A stretch of DNA of 64,000 nucleotides from assembly GCA_029721435.1 (NCBI GenBank), contig CM056584.1, positions 13,787,739 to 13,851,738 on the forward strand, in the 5' to 3' direction. The stretch's first letter is position 1. The number at the start of each line of letters is the position of its first letter. Under the pieces are notes generated by a model. The model did not search any database and was not told where the DNA came from. It saw only the letters and a list, made by a program, of their open reading frames with translations. Positions 43,401 to 58,000 of the stretch are shown one piece after another. The translations under genes were made by a program, and so were the position numbers. The DNA comes from Gymnothorax reevesii. Taxonomy: Eukaryota; Chordata; Actinopteri; Anguilliformes; Muraenidae.

Positions 43401-46400
43401 TCTTATCAAAAAGAAATGAAGACACACAATAAGAACCAGACCGAAATGTAAGTTTAAAGTAGGCAGCTCCGTTAGGTTATTTACTGATCATCAAATACGA
43501 AAGCTTCCTCCTTCCTGACCTCTGCCCTGGACCAAAATCTCACACCCCAGAACCCCTGGATGGACTACGCACCTCATACAGGTACTGAGAGAAGTAGAAG
43601 ACGAAGAAGGCACAGCCAATGATGCTGGTTAAGCAGATTATCCAGGCCAATACATGTATGGCAAGCCAAGCAAGTCTCTTCACGAGACTCTTCTCCAGCC
43701 GCCTGCAGTTCACCTCTGAGAGCAACTCCTGAGAAAAGAGAAGAGAGGAAAAGAGAAAGAAAGAAAGAGAGAGAGAGAGAGACTCAGGACACTCATCAAA
43801 TTTTTAGAGTACACTTGAAATTCTGCTTTATTTGCACCTGATAAATTCCTAATGAAAATGGTAACTCGGTACGGTCTTTTTAAACTTCACAAATGTGTTC
43901 ATATTTAAATAAATGCAGCCTAATAGTTTCAGTTGAAGACTTCAGATCATAATTAATTGTCATTTTTGGTATATTTTTTCGTATTACTCATGTTGAGTAT
44001 ATGGGAGCTAGAATGCGTTTCCTTCGCGCTGTAATGAGTAGCTATGGTTATGCAGCATTTCGCGATAGAGCAATCAAGAAATTTCAAGAAAAATAGTGAT
44101 TTTAGATCCAAAACCCAGTATGCTGGGACAAAACTTCAGAAAAGACGACCAACAACAATAAACTATCCAAACAACCCCCACAGGCAGAGAGAGCGATAAC
44201 TGACTAACACTGATTGGCTGCTGAGCGCACATACACCTTAGTGGCCACCAAAGAAGCCCCAAGTGCATTTTTACCTTCAGCTGTGTGCAGATATTGTCTG
44301 ACTGCAGCATCACAGAGGACTTCTTGGTGACCTTGAAGTCCCAGGAGCAGAAGACCTTCGCAGTCAGGTTTCCTCGAGACTTCTGAATGCGGAAACTCTG
44401 CCCAAATGATTTGGACATACTGTGGAACAAAAGTGCACAGACATCTGCCGTGAAAGATAATCGCTTTTCACCCAAAAACCCAACTGCTCAACTGAACACA
44501 ATCATCTCTCATATACCATCCTACCTACATTGTATATACAGGCACTGGCCTGCAGAAAGTTTAGGAATAATAATAGGTGCAAAAAATGCCTTTTTTCACA
44601 CCTGTACTGTCCCATATATGGAGTTAATTTTCACATAAAAATATATATTTGGTTTCACTTTGCCTGTTGTCATTTTATGGATCCATCCATCAATCATCTA
44701 TGACGCTTCTTCCTAAAAAGGTTCTTGAGGGACCTTAAGCCCATCCCAGTTGACCATGGTCGAAAGATAGGATCACACCCTGGACAGCTTAGATCCATCA
44801 CAGGGAGAATGCAAAATTCACACACCATTTTCTCACACACTATGGAAAGTTAAGTCTACAATTTGCCTGACATGTATGTCTGTGGAAGGAATTCGGAGTA
44901 ACCCAAAAAAAACACAGGGAGAAGATGCAAACACCACACTGAAAGGCCCCAGCCAAGATTCAAACACAAAACCTTCTTGCTGTGAGAGAGCAGTGCTCCC
45001 CACTGTGCCGTGGTGCAACCCATATTTTACGCAATCAGGTCCATAATCATTTGAACAGAGATAAAATATTCATCATTGCTCTGTATGACCCACAATGAAT
45101 TTGAAATTTATCTATTTAAAAACGGTTTAAATTTCCGGGGTCTAATGCATGAACTATGCTGGCACTACAACTGTTTCTATAATTAACTTGTTAAATTAGG
45201 ACAGAATAAAAAAAATTGTCATTTTTGATCTTTGGTTGAAAATCCTGGAGTGAATGACTGCCTGTAACCTGGAGCCCATAAACCGCATCAAACACGGAGT
45301 TTCTTCCCGGGTGATGCTCGCCCTTTACCGCGGACGTTTTTAGTTCCTGCTCCTTATTGGGGTGTTTGCCTTCAGTTGTTCCCTCGCCAAAATAAAAAAC
45401 ATTGTACTGGATTCAGGAAAGGGTGAGAATTAAACTTCTTTCCAAGTCTTGGGTCACTTTCTCAGAATGGATGGTACATTTGTACGGTAAAGAGTTTTGA
45501 GGAATTTGGCAAAAATGTACAGAAAATATAGCATTGTGCAATTCAGAATGTATCTGGCAGTTTTCGTCAGTAGTGACATCATCATAAAACGCAAGGGAAC
45601 CTGTTCCATTAGCAGCCACACACACCCGTGATCCACAGATGAGGTGGTACGATTCTGATCATGGGCAGATCCTTCCCTCCATTCTCTTCTTTTCCCATCA
45701 GTCAGGTGCTAATTGACTGTTGCGTCATCTGACCATAGGATGTTGTGTCAGAGCTGAAGAGTCATTTTTAGACTTTTTTTTTGGCAAATTTCTTACTTTT
45801 GAGACTGAAAGAAGGTTTACATCTCGTATTACTAGTGAAGACTTCCCTAAATTACTGACATTGACACAAATATTTCTATCTCTTAAAGAATATTCTTGAA
45901 CTGAGGCTACTGCTGTCTTCACCACGGAAAGAAATCTCCAGCCCTCTGATACTGTATTTATCCATGGCTTTTTGGCATTCCTGGGTGAGCTTGTTTTTTA
46001 AAGAAAGTGCTAAAAAAATTGGGCGACGCAGTAGCGCAGTGGTTAAGTGTGCTTGCCTTAGAACTGAAAGGCCCTGAGTTTGAGTCCTTTCAATGACTTT
46101 CACGGTGTGTTTTTGGGCAAAACATTTCACTCCTGCAGTGCCTCACTCCACCCAGGTGTATAACTGGGTACTGGCTAATTGTCAGGGAAACCAAAGAGCT
46201 GGGGAGAAACCTGTGATGAACTAGCATCCCATCGTGGGAGAGTAGCAATAATCCTAGTTGCTTCATGCTACTGAAACGAGGGATAAGCACTGGCCTGATG
46301 AGCCACAAGGCTCGGAACAGACTTGATTGCTAAATAATTAATTTGACCACTTCTCATTATGTTTAGATTTTCCAGCCACTTTTGGTCTTTTAAAATGAGG

Positions 46401-49400
46401 CAGCCATATATAGAAAGTGCAGTAATTGCCAATTGTCGCGCAGTTCCGGTTTTTATGCAAATAAGTGAAATGAAATCTCACCTGTAGACGAGGATGATGC
46501 AGGTGACAAAGAAGGCCATCCCAGTGGTGAAAAAGTAGGCCGCCGGTATGTTGTAAGACATGTCCTGGGCACCGCCGCCTCCCTTACAGCCCGCGGGGGC
46601 AGCAGCTGTGCCGTTAGTGAGGTCCTGTGTCAGTCTGCAGCCACCGTTTAGGGAGGAGTTCATGTAATAGCCATAGAACATCACAGAGTCTGTGAAGTAG
46701 CCCTATGGAAAGCAGCGGAGGGTTAAACCAGAATGTAGTGCTGCCCAGCCTTGAAGATGCCCACAGCAAAACAAAATCTTACAAAGCATTTTAACCTAGT
46801 ACTTAGACTTGCACACTTATTTCTATTACCTTATTCCACGGAAAAATAAATCTTACCACTGATTTGGTGCAATTTTGACTCATTTGTAGATATGCCCATG
46901 GGGTACGATAACTTCACATACTCCATGGACAAGTCTAGAAATTAATCAAAATTACTTCAAATCATTGGCAGAATTTATAAAACGGGAATAAAAATAAGTG
47001 TTTAAGTCTACATTCAAGATTAAAATGCTCAGTAAGAGCAACTTTCATAAAGACATCATAAAGACATCATTCATGCTATGTAATTCTGATCTGAGAAAGT
47101 TTTTTTTTATTGAAAGTTAGGATGACCATACACCAGTGGCGGTGCCAGAGATATTTTCTTGCTGGTGCTATAGTAGGGCTCAGTCATTCAGTAATGGGGC
47201 AGATGGATGTACCGTATGGTAGTCTTTATTTGCGCTAAGGAGGCAATCCGGGCTACACAAGAGCGTAAACAATGAACTAACAGAGCTTCTGAGCCAGAGT
47301 GCACATCATCAATCACACTGCAATCCAGCAATCAGCGTTAAATATGTGCCGACTAGATGTCTACTACTATTCATATTACATTAAAAGACAACACCAAATG
47401 ATAGCCTCCATCAAAATCAAATAAGGAAAACGGCAGATGCGAGGCTTTGTAGGAGTTGTAGGCATATACATACAGCGCCTCCATAATTATTGGCAACCCC
47501 TGGTTAAGATGTGTTCTTTAGCTTCTAATAAATTCATTTTTTTTCTAAATAATATAGGACCACAATGAAAAAAAGAGGAAATTCCAACCTTTAATTCAAG
47601 TGCATTTATTCAGTGGGAGAAAAATCCCACATTAAGAAATAATTATTTTACATCAAATCATGTGTGCCACAATTATTAGCACCCCTGATGGTAATACTTT
47701 GTACAACCCCCTTTTGCCAAAAAAACAGCACCTAATCTTCTCCTATAATGTTTCACAAGATGGGAGAATACAGAAAGAGGGATCTTCCACCATTCCTCTG
47801 AACAATCTCTCTAAATCAGTGGTTCCCAATGAGGGGTGCACAGAGCAATTGCAGGGGGGGCGCGGGGTACGGGAAGCGAATTTTTTTCCCCGACTAGAGT
47901 TCCGGACACCAACAGAAAATTATTTTATTACAGCAAATCGGCATCCTTGTTCCGGACCACTGAAGGAGTGTCTTGTGACAGTTTAACTTTTTCTGTCTTT
48001 ACTGGACTTGCACCGAGAAACGGTCTCGGAACCACTGACTGCACAGTCCATTCGCTGCCCAGAATTCTGCGATTACATCGTATATGCCCGCCTTACTCTC
48101 AACATAACTGTTGGCCAAATCATTCATCTAGCCTGCCATTTTCATAAATAATGTATGAATGTAGTTGTTCAAATATGTGAAGCTGGTAAAATAAGCTGGT
48201 AACAATCAATGCAGTCTGACGACACCCAACTCACCGCTTTTTTATCCTGCACTGATCTGGCATATTAACAATAAACTAGAAAGTGAAACCAAACAAAATC
48301 CGATGAAAATAAAGCAGAAGTAACCGAGATTGCGTCATCTTATTCTCAATAATATGAATGCTCAGTAGGCTGACAGATTATTTTTATCTAGCCTAGCAAC
48401 TGAACGCTACTAACATATCCGCAGGTTTGGCAAGCGATGTTCCTTAATTTTTTCGCACTTCGCTGTCAGCTGTTAATATAGGTTAATTATGGTGCAAAAA
48501 TTTTCTTATGTACCAAAGGGGGGCCCAGCAGAGAAAGTTTGGGAACCACTGCTCTAAATCATCCAGCGACCTGGGTCCTCTCCTCTGCACTCTCCTCTTC
48601 AGTTCACTCCACAGGTTTTCAATAGGGTTGAGGTCTGGGGACTGAGATGGCCATGGGAGGAGCTTGATTCTGTGTCTGGTGAACCATTTCTGTGTAGATT
48701 TAGTCACATGTTTAGGGTCATTATCTTGCTGAAAGACCCAGTGACGACCCATCTTCAGCTTTCGGGCAGAGGCCACCAGATTTTGATTTAAAATGTCCTG
48801 GTATTTCAAAGCGTTCATGATGCCGTGCACCCTAACAAGGTTCCCAGGGCCTCTGGAAGAGAAACAGGCCCACAGCATCACCGATCCTCCCCCATACTTC
48901 ACAGTGGGCACGAGGTGCTTTTCTGCATACTCATCTTTTGTGTTCTGCCAGACCCACTTAGAGTGCTTGTTGCCAAAAAGCTCTATCTTGATCTCATCTG
49001 ACCAAAGCACATGGTCCTTGTTGAAGTCCCAGTGCTGCTCAGCGAACTCCAGACGTTTGCGTTTATGATTGTGAGTGAGAAAAGATTTTTCCGTGCATGC
49101 CTCCCAAACAGCTTTTTGGCATGTAAATAGCACCTGATGGCTGTTTTGGAGACTTTGTCACCCATAGATGCTATCATTTGTTGCAATTCTTTAAAAGTGA
49201 GTTTTGGAGAACTTTTTATTTCTCTTACCATCCTCCTCACTGTGCGTGGTGGCAAAATAACCTTGCGTCCTCGTCCAGGCTTGTTTACCACTGTTCCAGT
49301 TGTTTTAAACTCCTCAATGATTCCTCCGACAGTAGAAATGGGCAGGTGCAGGCGAGTGGCTATTTTCTTGTGAAGGTCGACACACATCTGCCTCCCACAC

Positions 49401-51667
49401 ATTGGTGTGTTCCTTTGTCTTTCCCATGTTGAAGAGTGGATAAGAGAAATGGCCCCTGTGTCACATCATATTTATACCCCAGGGAAACAGGAAGTGATGA
49501 TTTACTAATTAAATGTTCCTAGATACTCTGATCAACTTTAGAAACTACAGTAGAAATGACAGAAATACTTCAATTACATTTAATTCCTTGGAAATTGTTA
49601 GGGGTGCCAATAATTATGTAAAAGGTGATTTTATGATAAATAATTATTTCTTAGCCAGGGATTTTTTTCCCCCCTTAAAATTCACTTGAGTTGAAGGTTA
49701 CATTTTTCTACAATTTTCAGGGTGAGGGTATGCTTCTGCAATAGAAATTGAATTTATTTTAAGGCTTTTAACACATCTTAACCAGGAGTGCCAATAATTA
49801 TGGAGGGCGCTGTACATACATAAATTACACACACACATACACACACATATAGAACACCAGATTACTGATGGCTTAAAATTTACATTTCCCAAAGTGAAGC
49901 ACCTGCATCAATAATGACACACCCCACTTCTTCAAAAAATGAACGTTTTCCTACGAGGCCAATTTCAAATAAGTTAATATAACTGTTTAAAAGCAAGACG
50001 CGCGGCAGCGTTTTGCAGTAATATTAATTCGAAGGGCTAATAAAACATTTCTTGCGCAAGTTATCGTAGAAATGCTAATTTATGAATTTAATTTAAAGAC
50101 TCCATTTGTGTCCTAGCTCACTCATCAGCCATGCCATTGACTTGAATAGACCGTTGACTAAAAGCAAACACTTGCAATTGTTAACGGTCACCAGATAACT
50201 ACCTTGGTAACCTTACCGGTTACCGCATGCCTTACTGTCGCGGAGACTATGTTGACCTGGCAGTTGATAAAATTAACAAGGTGACCAACAAGCTCGCTAC
50301 TTGTAATTGACATTTAAAGGCAAATCTTGTCACCTGCAAAATATTTAAAACAGACGTATGTTGTTTTGTCTATTTATATTGATTTCCAAAAGACAAGGAG
50401 GAGGGAAAGGCTTGGCTGTCAAAAGTCAGGAGAAAAAAAACTTACCCTCAATCAGGTGAAACCTGTTAGTGGAGTAGCTACAGTTGACTAGCGCCTCCGT
50501 TTAACAACATTGGCATTAGCGCTATATGATTCAACAAAGAATTAGCTTGACGGCAAATATGCTCAACCAGGGTCAGTGAAGTGAAGAAACCGTCAACTAA
50601 TTTTATAACGCATACAAATATTGATCAACTTTCTTATGACAATGAAAACTTCTAAGCAGTTATCTTGCCACATGGTCATTAAAAGCCTTAGTCACTTTAA
50701 CTTTTCTTATCTCACATTCCTGCAAAGTCACATTATCCGCCTTCCCTTTCGTGATTGTGCCTAATTTCCCGCCAAAAAAGCGCATATGTAGAGAGACAAC
50801 ATGTTGCTCTGCACAGCGATAACAAACTAACACAGACTCCCACACAAGTGTTTTTGAAAATGTAATTTTCAAGTGGGCAAAAAAGAATGGTAGTCGATGA
50901 GTGAATTATACCTCCGGGTGTACACCCTGCTGGAGCAAATGCTTCACTTGAGCAGACCTCGTCAGCAATCTAGTGTGCTATACATACTGATGAGTGACTC
51001 ACACTGAACTGACAACAAAAGTTGTTCTGATTGGATCTGACCTTAAACCAGCAGAGCCGAGTTAATAATTTCAAAAATATGCAGAGAAAGTAAAAAGAAT
51101 TTAAATGTGAAAATTCAGTTATTTTCTTGGTGGTGCAATTGTAATCTCTGCTGGTGCTACAGCACCAGTAGGCACCATCCCAGGCCCGCCCATGCTATAC
51201 ACCACCTCATACATCTGCCAGTGGAGTTTCTGATTTTCTTCATATACTCTGGAGAGAAAGGGCCATCAGTCAAGTTTTCCAGAAAACAGTGACTGAGGAG
51301 GATCATGCAAGGCCTTGTGTGAGAAAGATGTGGTTGGAGGTGTACGGCACGAGGGACACAGATCTCCTTACTCCGCCCGTGAGCAGCTCCAGGCCAGTAA
51401 AGCTGACACCAGCAGGGCCCGGGGGCGGTGGGTTCACAGCCTGAGGAAGGACCAGGAAGAGGCCGTAGACGAGGAGGAGGAAGACATTGAAGAACAGTAG
51501 GGTCTTGAGGAAGAGGAAATAGGAGAGGACACCTGTGCCAAAGCGCCCGCCAATAGTTTTTAGCGCCACCTGCCACAGCTTCAGGGACTGCAGGAATGAT
51601 GTGAAGCTGCACCAGCCATGCTGAATGACCTGCTGAGCCGAGTACAAACACAGGCACATGCATACAT

Positions 51668-51703
<36 letters not shown>

Positions 51704-51982
51704 GTACTCAGACATAAGCATAAACATACGTGTACGAACACATACAAACGCAAACACACACTCAAAAATAGACAAATGCACACAAGCATGTAGACACAAA
51801 CAAACTCATGCACACATGCATATACACAGATTAACAAAAACATAAAAATACATACGTACAAATGCACCGATAAAAACATACAAATAACCTCACAAACATA
51901 TGCACACACAAGCACATACAAAAACACATGCAAGCAAATGTACGCATACATATTCATGCACATGCAAACAAAAATGCAGACG

Positions 51983-52019
<37 letters not shown>

Positions 52020-55000
52020 GCGCACCAAAAGACACACCCATACAGATGCAATCAAGTCAGCACAAGTACTGCATTTTCAGAGAATGTTCAAGCCACACTA
52101 AACTGTAAAAATAACTTTTTGCCCCCTTTATAACTCATCTCAAAATCATGCAACATACTGCAGCCTCATAGTACTTTCTGCTGCGCAAATCAGTGGACAT
52201 TCCACACCCACCATTAGAAGCTTGCTGTCCAGATCATTGGGCACTAAGATTAGTGGATTTAACTTTCACACCGCCTACTTCAGTGCAAGCTCGCCCAGTG
52301 CATTATAGCATTCAGGTAGATAGACAAGCCATGCTGGGCAGAACTCACAATGATGATGTAATATTTTGCACGGCTGACCCAGGAGATGTCTGTGTTTGAG
52401 CGTTCATGCTTTCCCTTGGAACTGCATGCCAGCTTTCTGGTAAAAAGTTTTCCATGGTAAAACAGAAAATGAAGAAATGTTTTTATCCATACCTAAAAAA
52501 CCTGTGCCCTTAAATTGCCAGTCTGATTCACGCCAACAAGAATTATATTGTATATTTTAACAAAAACCTGATAGCAGCACTTCTTGTGATGAATTGGACT
52601 GAACGATGATATTCCTTCCTCACCCACTTCTGATTGCTTGCAACTCTAACTGCCATGACAGAGCCACAGAGGCATTGATAAAATTGTGTCACGACAAAGC
52701 TTTTATTTGATTTAATCAATTTCGTTCAAATTTATAACAAGACAATTTGGTTAAGAAATCATTCAGAATACAAACATTTGTGAATAAATGAAGAAATAGA
52801 ATTAGTCACATGCTCTTTATTACATTCATCATTTTTATGACTAACTGGACTTTAAATGAACAATGTTAAATTAGATCATTTGCTTTCACTAACTCAGTCA
52901 CAGATCCAATAGCAGCAGGCTGATCGAGATTAAAATATGCCACACCGCAACCGGTTTCAAGTCCAGTAACGTAATCCTTACACCCCATCATCTCTATAGG
53001 ATTTCTCTTTTTTTTACTTATACTTAAAATCTTTTTGCTTAGGTTATATTTGCCTCCCGCTGGCCTTACCTCGTTGATTTTGAGTTGACTGGTCTTTTAA
53101 TATGGATGTAATTTTGTAAGATGATGGACAATGTGGAGGGCTGGGATCATTGACAAGTTTTCACCACGCTACCTTGCATTGTTTTTCAAAGGCCAAATAA
53201 GGCCTTAAAAGCATCAAATAAAAGTACTGTGATGACATGAGCTTATTTATGCCCCAAAATTCAAATGAGCACAGGAAGCAATCAGATGTTGTAGTAAAAG
53301 GGACATCTTAGTTAAGCCCACAAGGGTAAATATATTAGTTGCAGGGCTAAAGAGGCATATAGACCAGGCTGCTCAGGTTTGGACAGGCCAAGGAAACAGG
53401 AGGGCGGGGCTCACCTTAGTTCACTCTTCTCTGCCATGTTGATTGGCATGGCCCTCAGCATGCGCACGCGGTCGCCAGGCGACAGGGCCTGTAGGTTCTG
53501 CACTAGCTGCTCCCTCTGATTTTCTTAAGAAATAAACAATGAAATCAAAACTTGTCAGACATTAAAGAAGTGCAAGAATGATTCCCATATGGTTACTACT
53601 GCCCAATAAAAGCTACAGAATACAACTTTGTACTAATACTACGGTGAATAAAGTTATTACCACTGCCACTACTAGTTTGTACTATTATCATTACTACGAC
53701 TATTACTGCCACAAATAGTACTACAATGACAATAGAGAAAAAATATAGATACAGCCAACGATTCATTTCCCCATACTCATGACTTTGTTTACCTTCATCA
53801 CCAGAGTCTGCCTCAACACGGTGACCACGGATACTGGGCCGGCCAGAGCGGCTGAAGTCTCGGATGGACGGCCGGCTCTGGCGACGGAGACGCAGGTGCA
53901 TGGCACGACTATAGCACTGGGAAATGATGGCATTTCGAGACAGTCCTGGGGCGAGGAACATATTTTCATGTGACAGATTATATTACGGGATAGAAACTGC
54001 CCGTGCCCATTTTCTATATATCAAAATCCTACTCATACAACACATCCCAAAGAGATTATTCCAGAAAAGGTAGCCTTAACATTCTGCAATAAGAGCACCT
54101 CAATGCACCTCTGATGAATATGACTGAAGGAGCCAACACACTGTGTTTTTTTCAAAGAGATTCTAAAGCCACTGACCTGAAAAAACCCATCCAAATTTTA
54201 GCATTTGAACAGACAGCCACTATACGAACAATAACTTCCTTTTTCTGCACAATTCTTACACAAGGCTGATGAGAATGCTAGTTTGCGAACCCAGTCTGAC
54301 TAAGATGACTTGCACCAAGCTGTTCCCAGAATGATATCACAATCTGACACCACAAGAAGTTCAGTTAACCAGTTTGAGGACACAAAACAGATCTACTCTT
54401 CGGTCACAAAAGATACACTTAGTCACAGAGTGAGTTCCTTTGGCTTTAACATTGGATATTCTCTTGCCAATAGGCTAAATGACAAGCCTAGATCACAGGG
54501 TCTTTTCTGCCATAAAATATTTCTTTTGTAGTAAATAAACTGTACGGAAGCACAGAGTGCATTTAGTGTACGTGCATGAACTGAGCAGTTCGAAGGCACC
54601 TGGTCAGCGACAGAGTAAGAGAAAAGGCTATAATTTTGGTAAAAAGCACAACGTACGATCTATACATCTGCAGCCTCTTAATCCAGTTTAAACTTCATCC
54701 TCGCATATTTTTTTTTTTTGTTTTTTTTTTTAAATCAACTGTGCCGCAGTGCAAAGCCAATAGGCAAGAATTGTTCCTACTTTGCCAACAGAATTGTGGC
54801 AACACAGTGTGAAGGAATTTTTGTTGTTACTGTTTTAGTTTTAAAATTCATTGTTGTAGTGTTGAGTGCACTTTGATTTTATTATAGTTTCACTGCTTAA
54901 AAAAAAAAAAAAATATATATATACACACACACACACACACTTGTTAGAAATGTAAATGCTAATTTTTGTTCTCAGCTTTAGGCTTTGAGGAAACTGTTTG

Positions 55001-58000
55001 TGGAAAGTACTGACAGGAGGGGTGCTGCACCTGGATAAGAGTTATCGACTCATGTCTGGGAAATGTCCCAACTCAGCAAGATAACAGAATTGTTTCTCTC
55101 TGCACCAGGCCTTGAAACTGAGCCCAAAGCACAGGATGGGACTCCTCCAAGCGCATCCCTAGAGCAGAAATCTTCAAAGAATAAAATTTGTGTGTAATTT
55201 TGTGATTGATTGCTTGACAGATGCCTGGCTAGAAGGGTATAATAATAATTGCGTGTGAAAATTATTCAGCAGAGACTGACCTCTGACACAGAGTCTCTGT
55301 TTGCTCTCTCGTTCTGCAGAATTATATTGCAAAAAATGGTTGATCATGTTTCTTTTAACCTGCTCCAAGACTCCCTTATTACGACTCAAGCTGAGAAAAT
55401 CCTCCACACACAGCACTGTCAGCAAAGATATAATTTTACGCATTTATTGTGCAAAAACACCATCTGCAGCAGGAAACCCAATGGAGGATGCGGACGCTCA
55501 GCCCACCAGGGAGGGTGGACCTGACTAACATTTCCTGTTTGCCTCATCCTCCCAAATAGTCACATGACAAATGGTGACTATAATAGTGCAACTGCCCCAA
55601 TACGGTTTCATTCAACTGTGCTGTATATCTGCACTGAAGATGGGCTGCAGTTCACTAACGGCCGGAATCTGAAAAAAGGCTGAATGAGTGACAATACATT
55701 ACTTTGCAGCTCTTCAACAGATGAATTTATACAAGGCAGTGCACCATAAGTGGTGACAGCTGCAGGGTGAAACACACTCAATCACAGATATCTGACCATT
55801 GCTTATACATTTGCATATGGTCCAAGAGCAGAAATTATATTGTAAGACGTTCACAACCAATCTGCCCGGGGATACTACTGCAGAGTGCAAGTATGATGAT
55901 ACAAACATGTGACTGTTGTCTGCTGATGTCATCAAATGATCATCTATAAGAGGTTATTTAAGATGATCTGAAGAGCCTCACCAATAGTCCGGCTGGGCAT
56001 AGAGCACAGAACCCGCTGTGTGGCAGAGGACCATCGTGCCCTAACCAGGGGGTTCATTTGTCTGGCTCTCAGATGGCTCCGCTCAGGCAAGAAGGCCTGG
56101 TTACCTGTGAAGAGAGTCAGTAGCCTTTAAAGACTGCAGGAAATAAGCCATTAAACTGGCAAACCAAACAGGGAGTTAACCAGTCTTATCACTATTCTAT
56201 AAAGGGGAATTGTGAAGAATAATGATAATAAAAAACGATGAAGATACATAAATCCAGAATAAAGAATGTGTGAAAGAGTGCAAAAGAGAGAGGAAAAGTA
56301 TGACTAAGAGCAAGAAAACAGGCAGGACAGTGCGACAGTTAATGTGTGCGAGTAACCGAGAGACGGAAATGAAAAGTGAGTGAAAGAGAGCAAGAGAAAA
56401 GGCAGAAGACAAGTAAAGATGAAGGAATTGAAAAATTGCACAAGCAGCAAACAATCAACTGCCAGTGAAGGAAAGATGAGACCGAGGACTTTTGCAGAAA
56501 CCCTGTCGCACACATCACCCTCCCACCCCCGTCACCAATCTCCTGACCCCGCCAGACCTGCAGCGAGTCACACAGTAAACAGGAAGTCTAAAGGCCTGGG
56601 AGAGAGAGCTTCAGACGCTCCGACTCGTACCGCTATCCTGCCCCTCCGTCAGGTCCTGCATCTCCACGGCCTCGCTAGGCTCCTCCGAGCTCGGGCTCGC
56701 CTCCTCCATCAGAGGGCTCAAGGAGTCATGGACCAGTCGTTCGTCCGCGGGGCTTCTGAGAGTTTAGGAGAGGAGCACTTACTGACATTTACCGACCGCT
56801 TGGGCAACACTGGCAGACCTGCCCAAAATGTTCTTGCAAGTTGGCTTAAAATGGTCATGAAGTTATAACAGGGAACAAGGAAACGGCAAACAACAACCTC
56901 TCATTAAAAGAGGGGAGAAGTGAACTTCTACCTCGAGATAAATAAAACCACAGTGAGTCTGTCAGGGTCACTGGCAGCCTTCCATAGCAAAAAGAGAAAT
57001 GGGGGTCATGTAGTTCACTTGTTCTCCATGAAAATAAACACATTGCAAGCATCCTGCTACTTAACCTAGTGCAATGGACTCACTGCACAAGTACTTGTCT
57101 AATTTGCTTACGTTAGTAACTAAGGCTTTCCGGCAACTAAGGCATTTTTTTTTTGCACGCTAACCACAGAGACCTCTGGGCCACTGGAGGGGTAAACGTT
57201 CCAAAATTTCTCACAAGGGTTTCAGCAGCTAAGTATCATTCATGCAGGGTCTAAACTGCAATTTCATGAGGAATCCGCCTACAGTGAGTCTCTGCCACAA
57301 TTCTCCAAGCAGGAGAAGACAAGAAACCAATTTATAACCACACTTGGACTTCAAAGTCTCAATTCCTTGTCCACGCAGAACAGGCTATAGATTCCAGGCA
57401 GGTGTTAGCAATGAGGGATTCACCGAACCATCAGATTCCTGGTTGGCGTCCAGTCCACCAATGACCAAGGGAAGGACGTCTGGGTCTAGTCAGTACTGAG
57501 CTTTCCAAACTCTGTCAAAGTGCTCAGCTGGTCTGATGGTCAGCTCTTTATTCGGATCTATCTGTAATGTCAGCCTCATCGAACAATTCGTCATACTTTT
57601 AAGAAAGTGTGTCAACCAACTGGCATGATGGATTTGCAGCAAAAAAACATGCTGACTAGCACAGAGCAAATAAGATGACAAACTTCATGCAAGAATTAGA
57701 CAAAAAAAAACTATGCATCATTTACATTGAGATTCAATTCCACCTTGAAACTCAGTGACTGAGCCCCAAGACCCTACATCTACCATGACATTATTACACT
57801 TCTCTTCTTGTGTTTATAACACTCTCAATACATCACATCTGCACTACAGGCCAGATGTTTGGAAGCAAGGCCAATACAGGTCAAAAATTTGGAAGCAACT
57901 TTAAGTTTCTGTTCACAAAGCCTTTCTTAAAAACTAGTATGAAATCTGTGGATTTTGGGATGTATTTACTGCATGATTAGACTTTTCTTTCACGGATATG

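Larger units (their letters stand above)
47473..49812 (-). mobile_element. Tc1-like transposon with intact ends, carrying a nested hAT element
   Basis: CAGCGCCTCCATAATTATTG at the left mirrors the right end, and both are flanked by TA (47471-47472, 49813-49814). The transposase reads leftward from about 49430: DNA-binding part 49402-48983, catalytic part 49133-48565. Overlapping frames show a frame shift near 49100. A 735-bp hAT element sits in the C-terminal part of the gene. Confidence 0.92.

Noticed and set aside
47140..51190. A large element with CAGTGGCGG-type ends enclosing the Tc1-like copy
   Set aside because: The two candidate ends (47135-47165 and 51150-51190) are not convincing inverse copies and no target duplication was seen.
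51157..52041. 294-codon minus-strand frame over the tmc6 exon 7 region
   Set aside because: Only 51629-51372 is real exon. The rest is translated (TG)n microsatellite giving Cys/Val repeats and intron beyond the donor.
56380..56868. 162-codon plus-strand frame
   Set aside because: It is the shadow of tmc6 exon 2 on the other strand plus intron; Arg/Ala-rich composition comes from the reverse of Glu/Ser codons.
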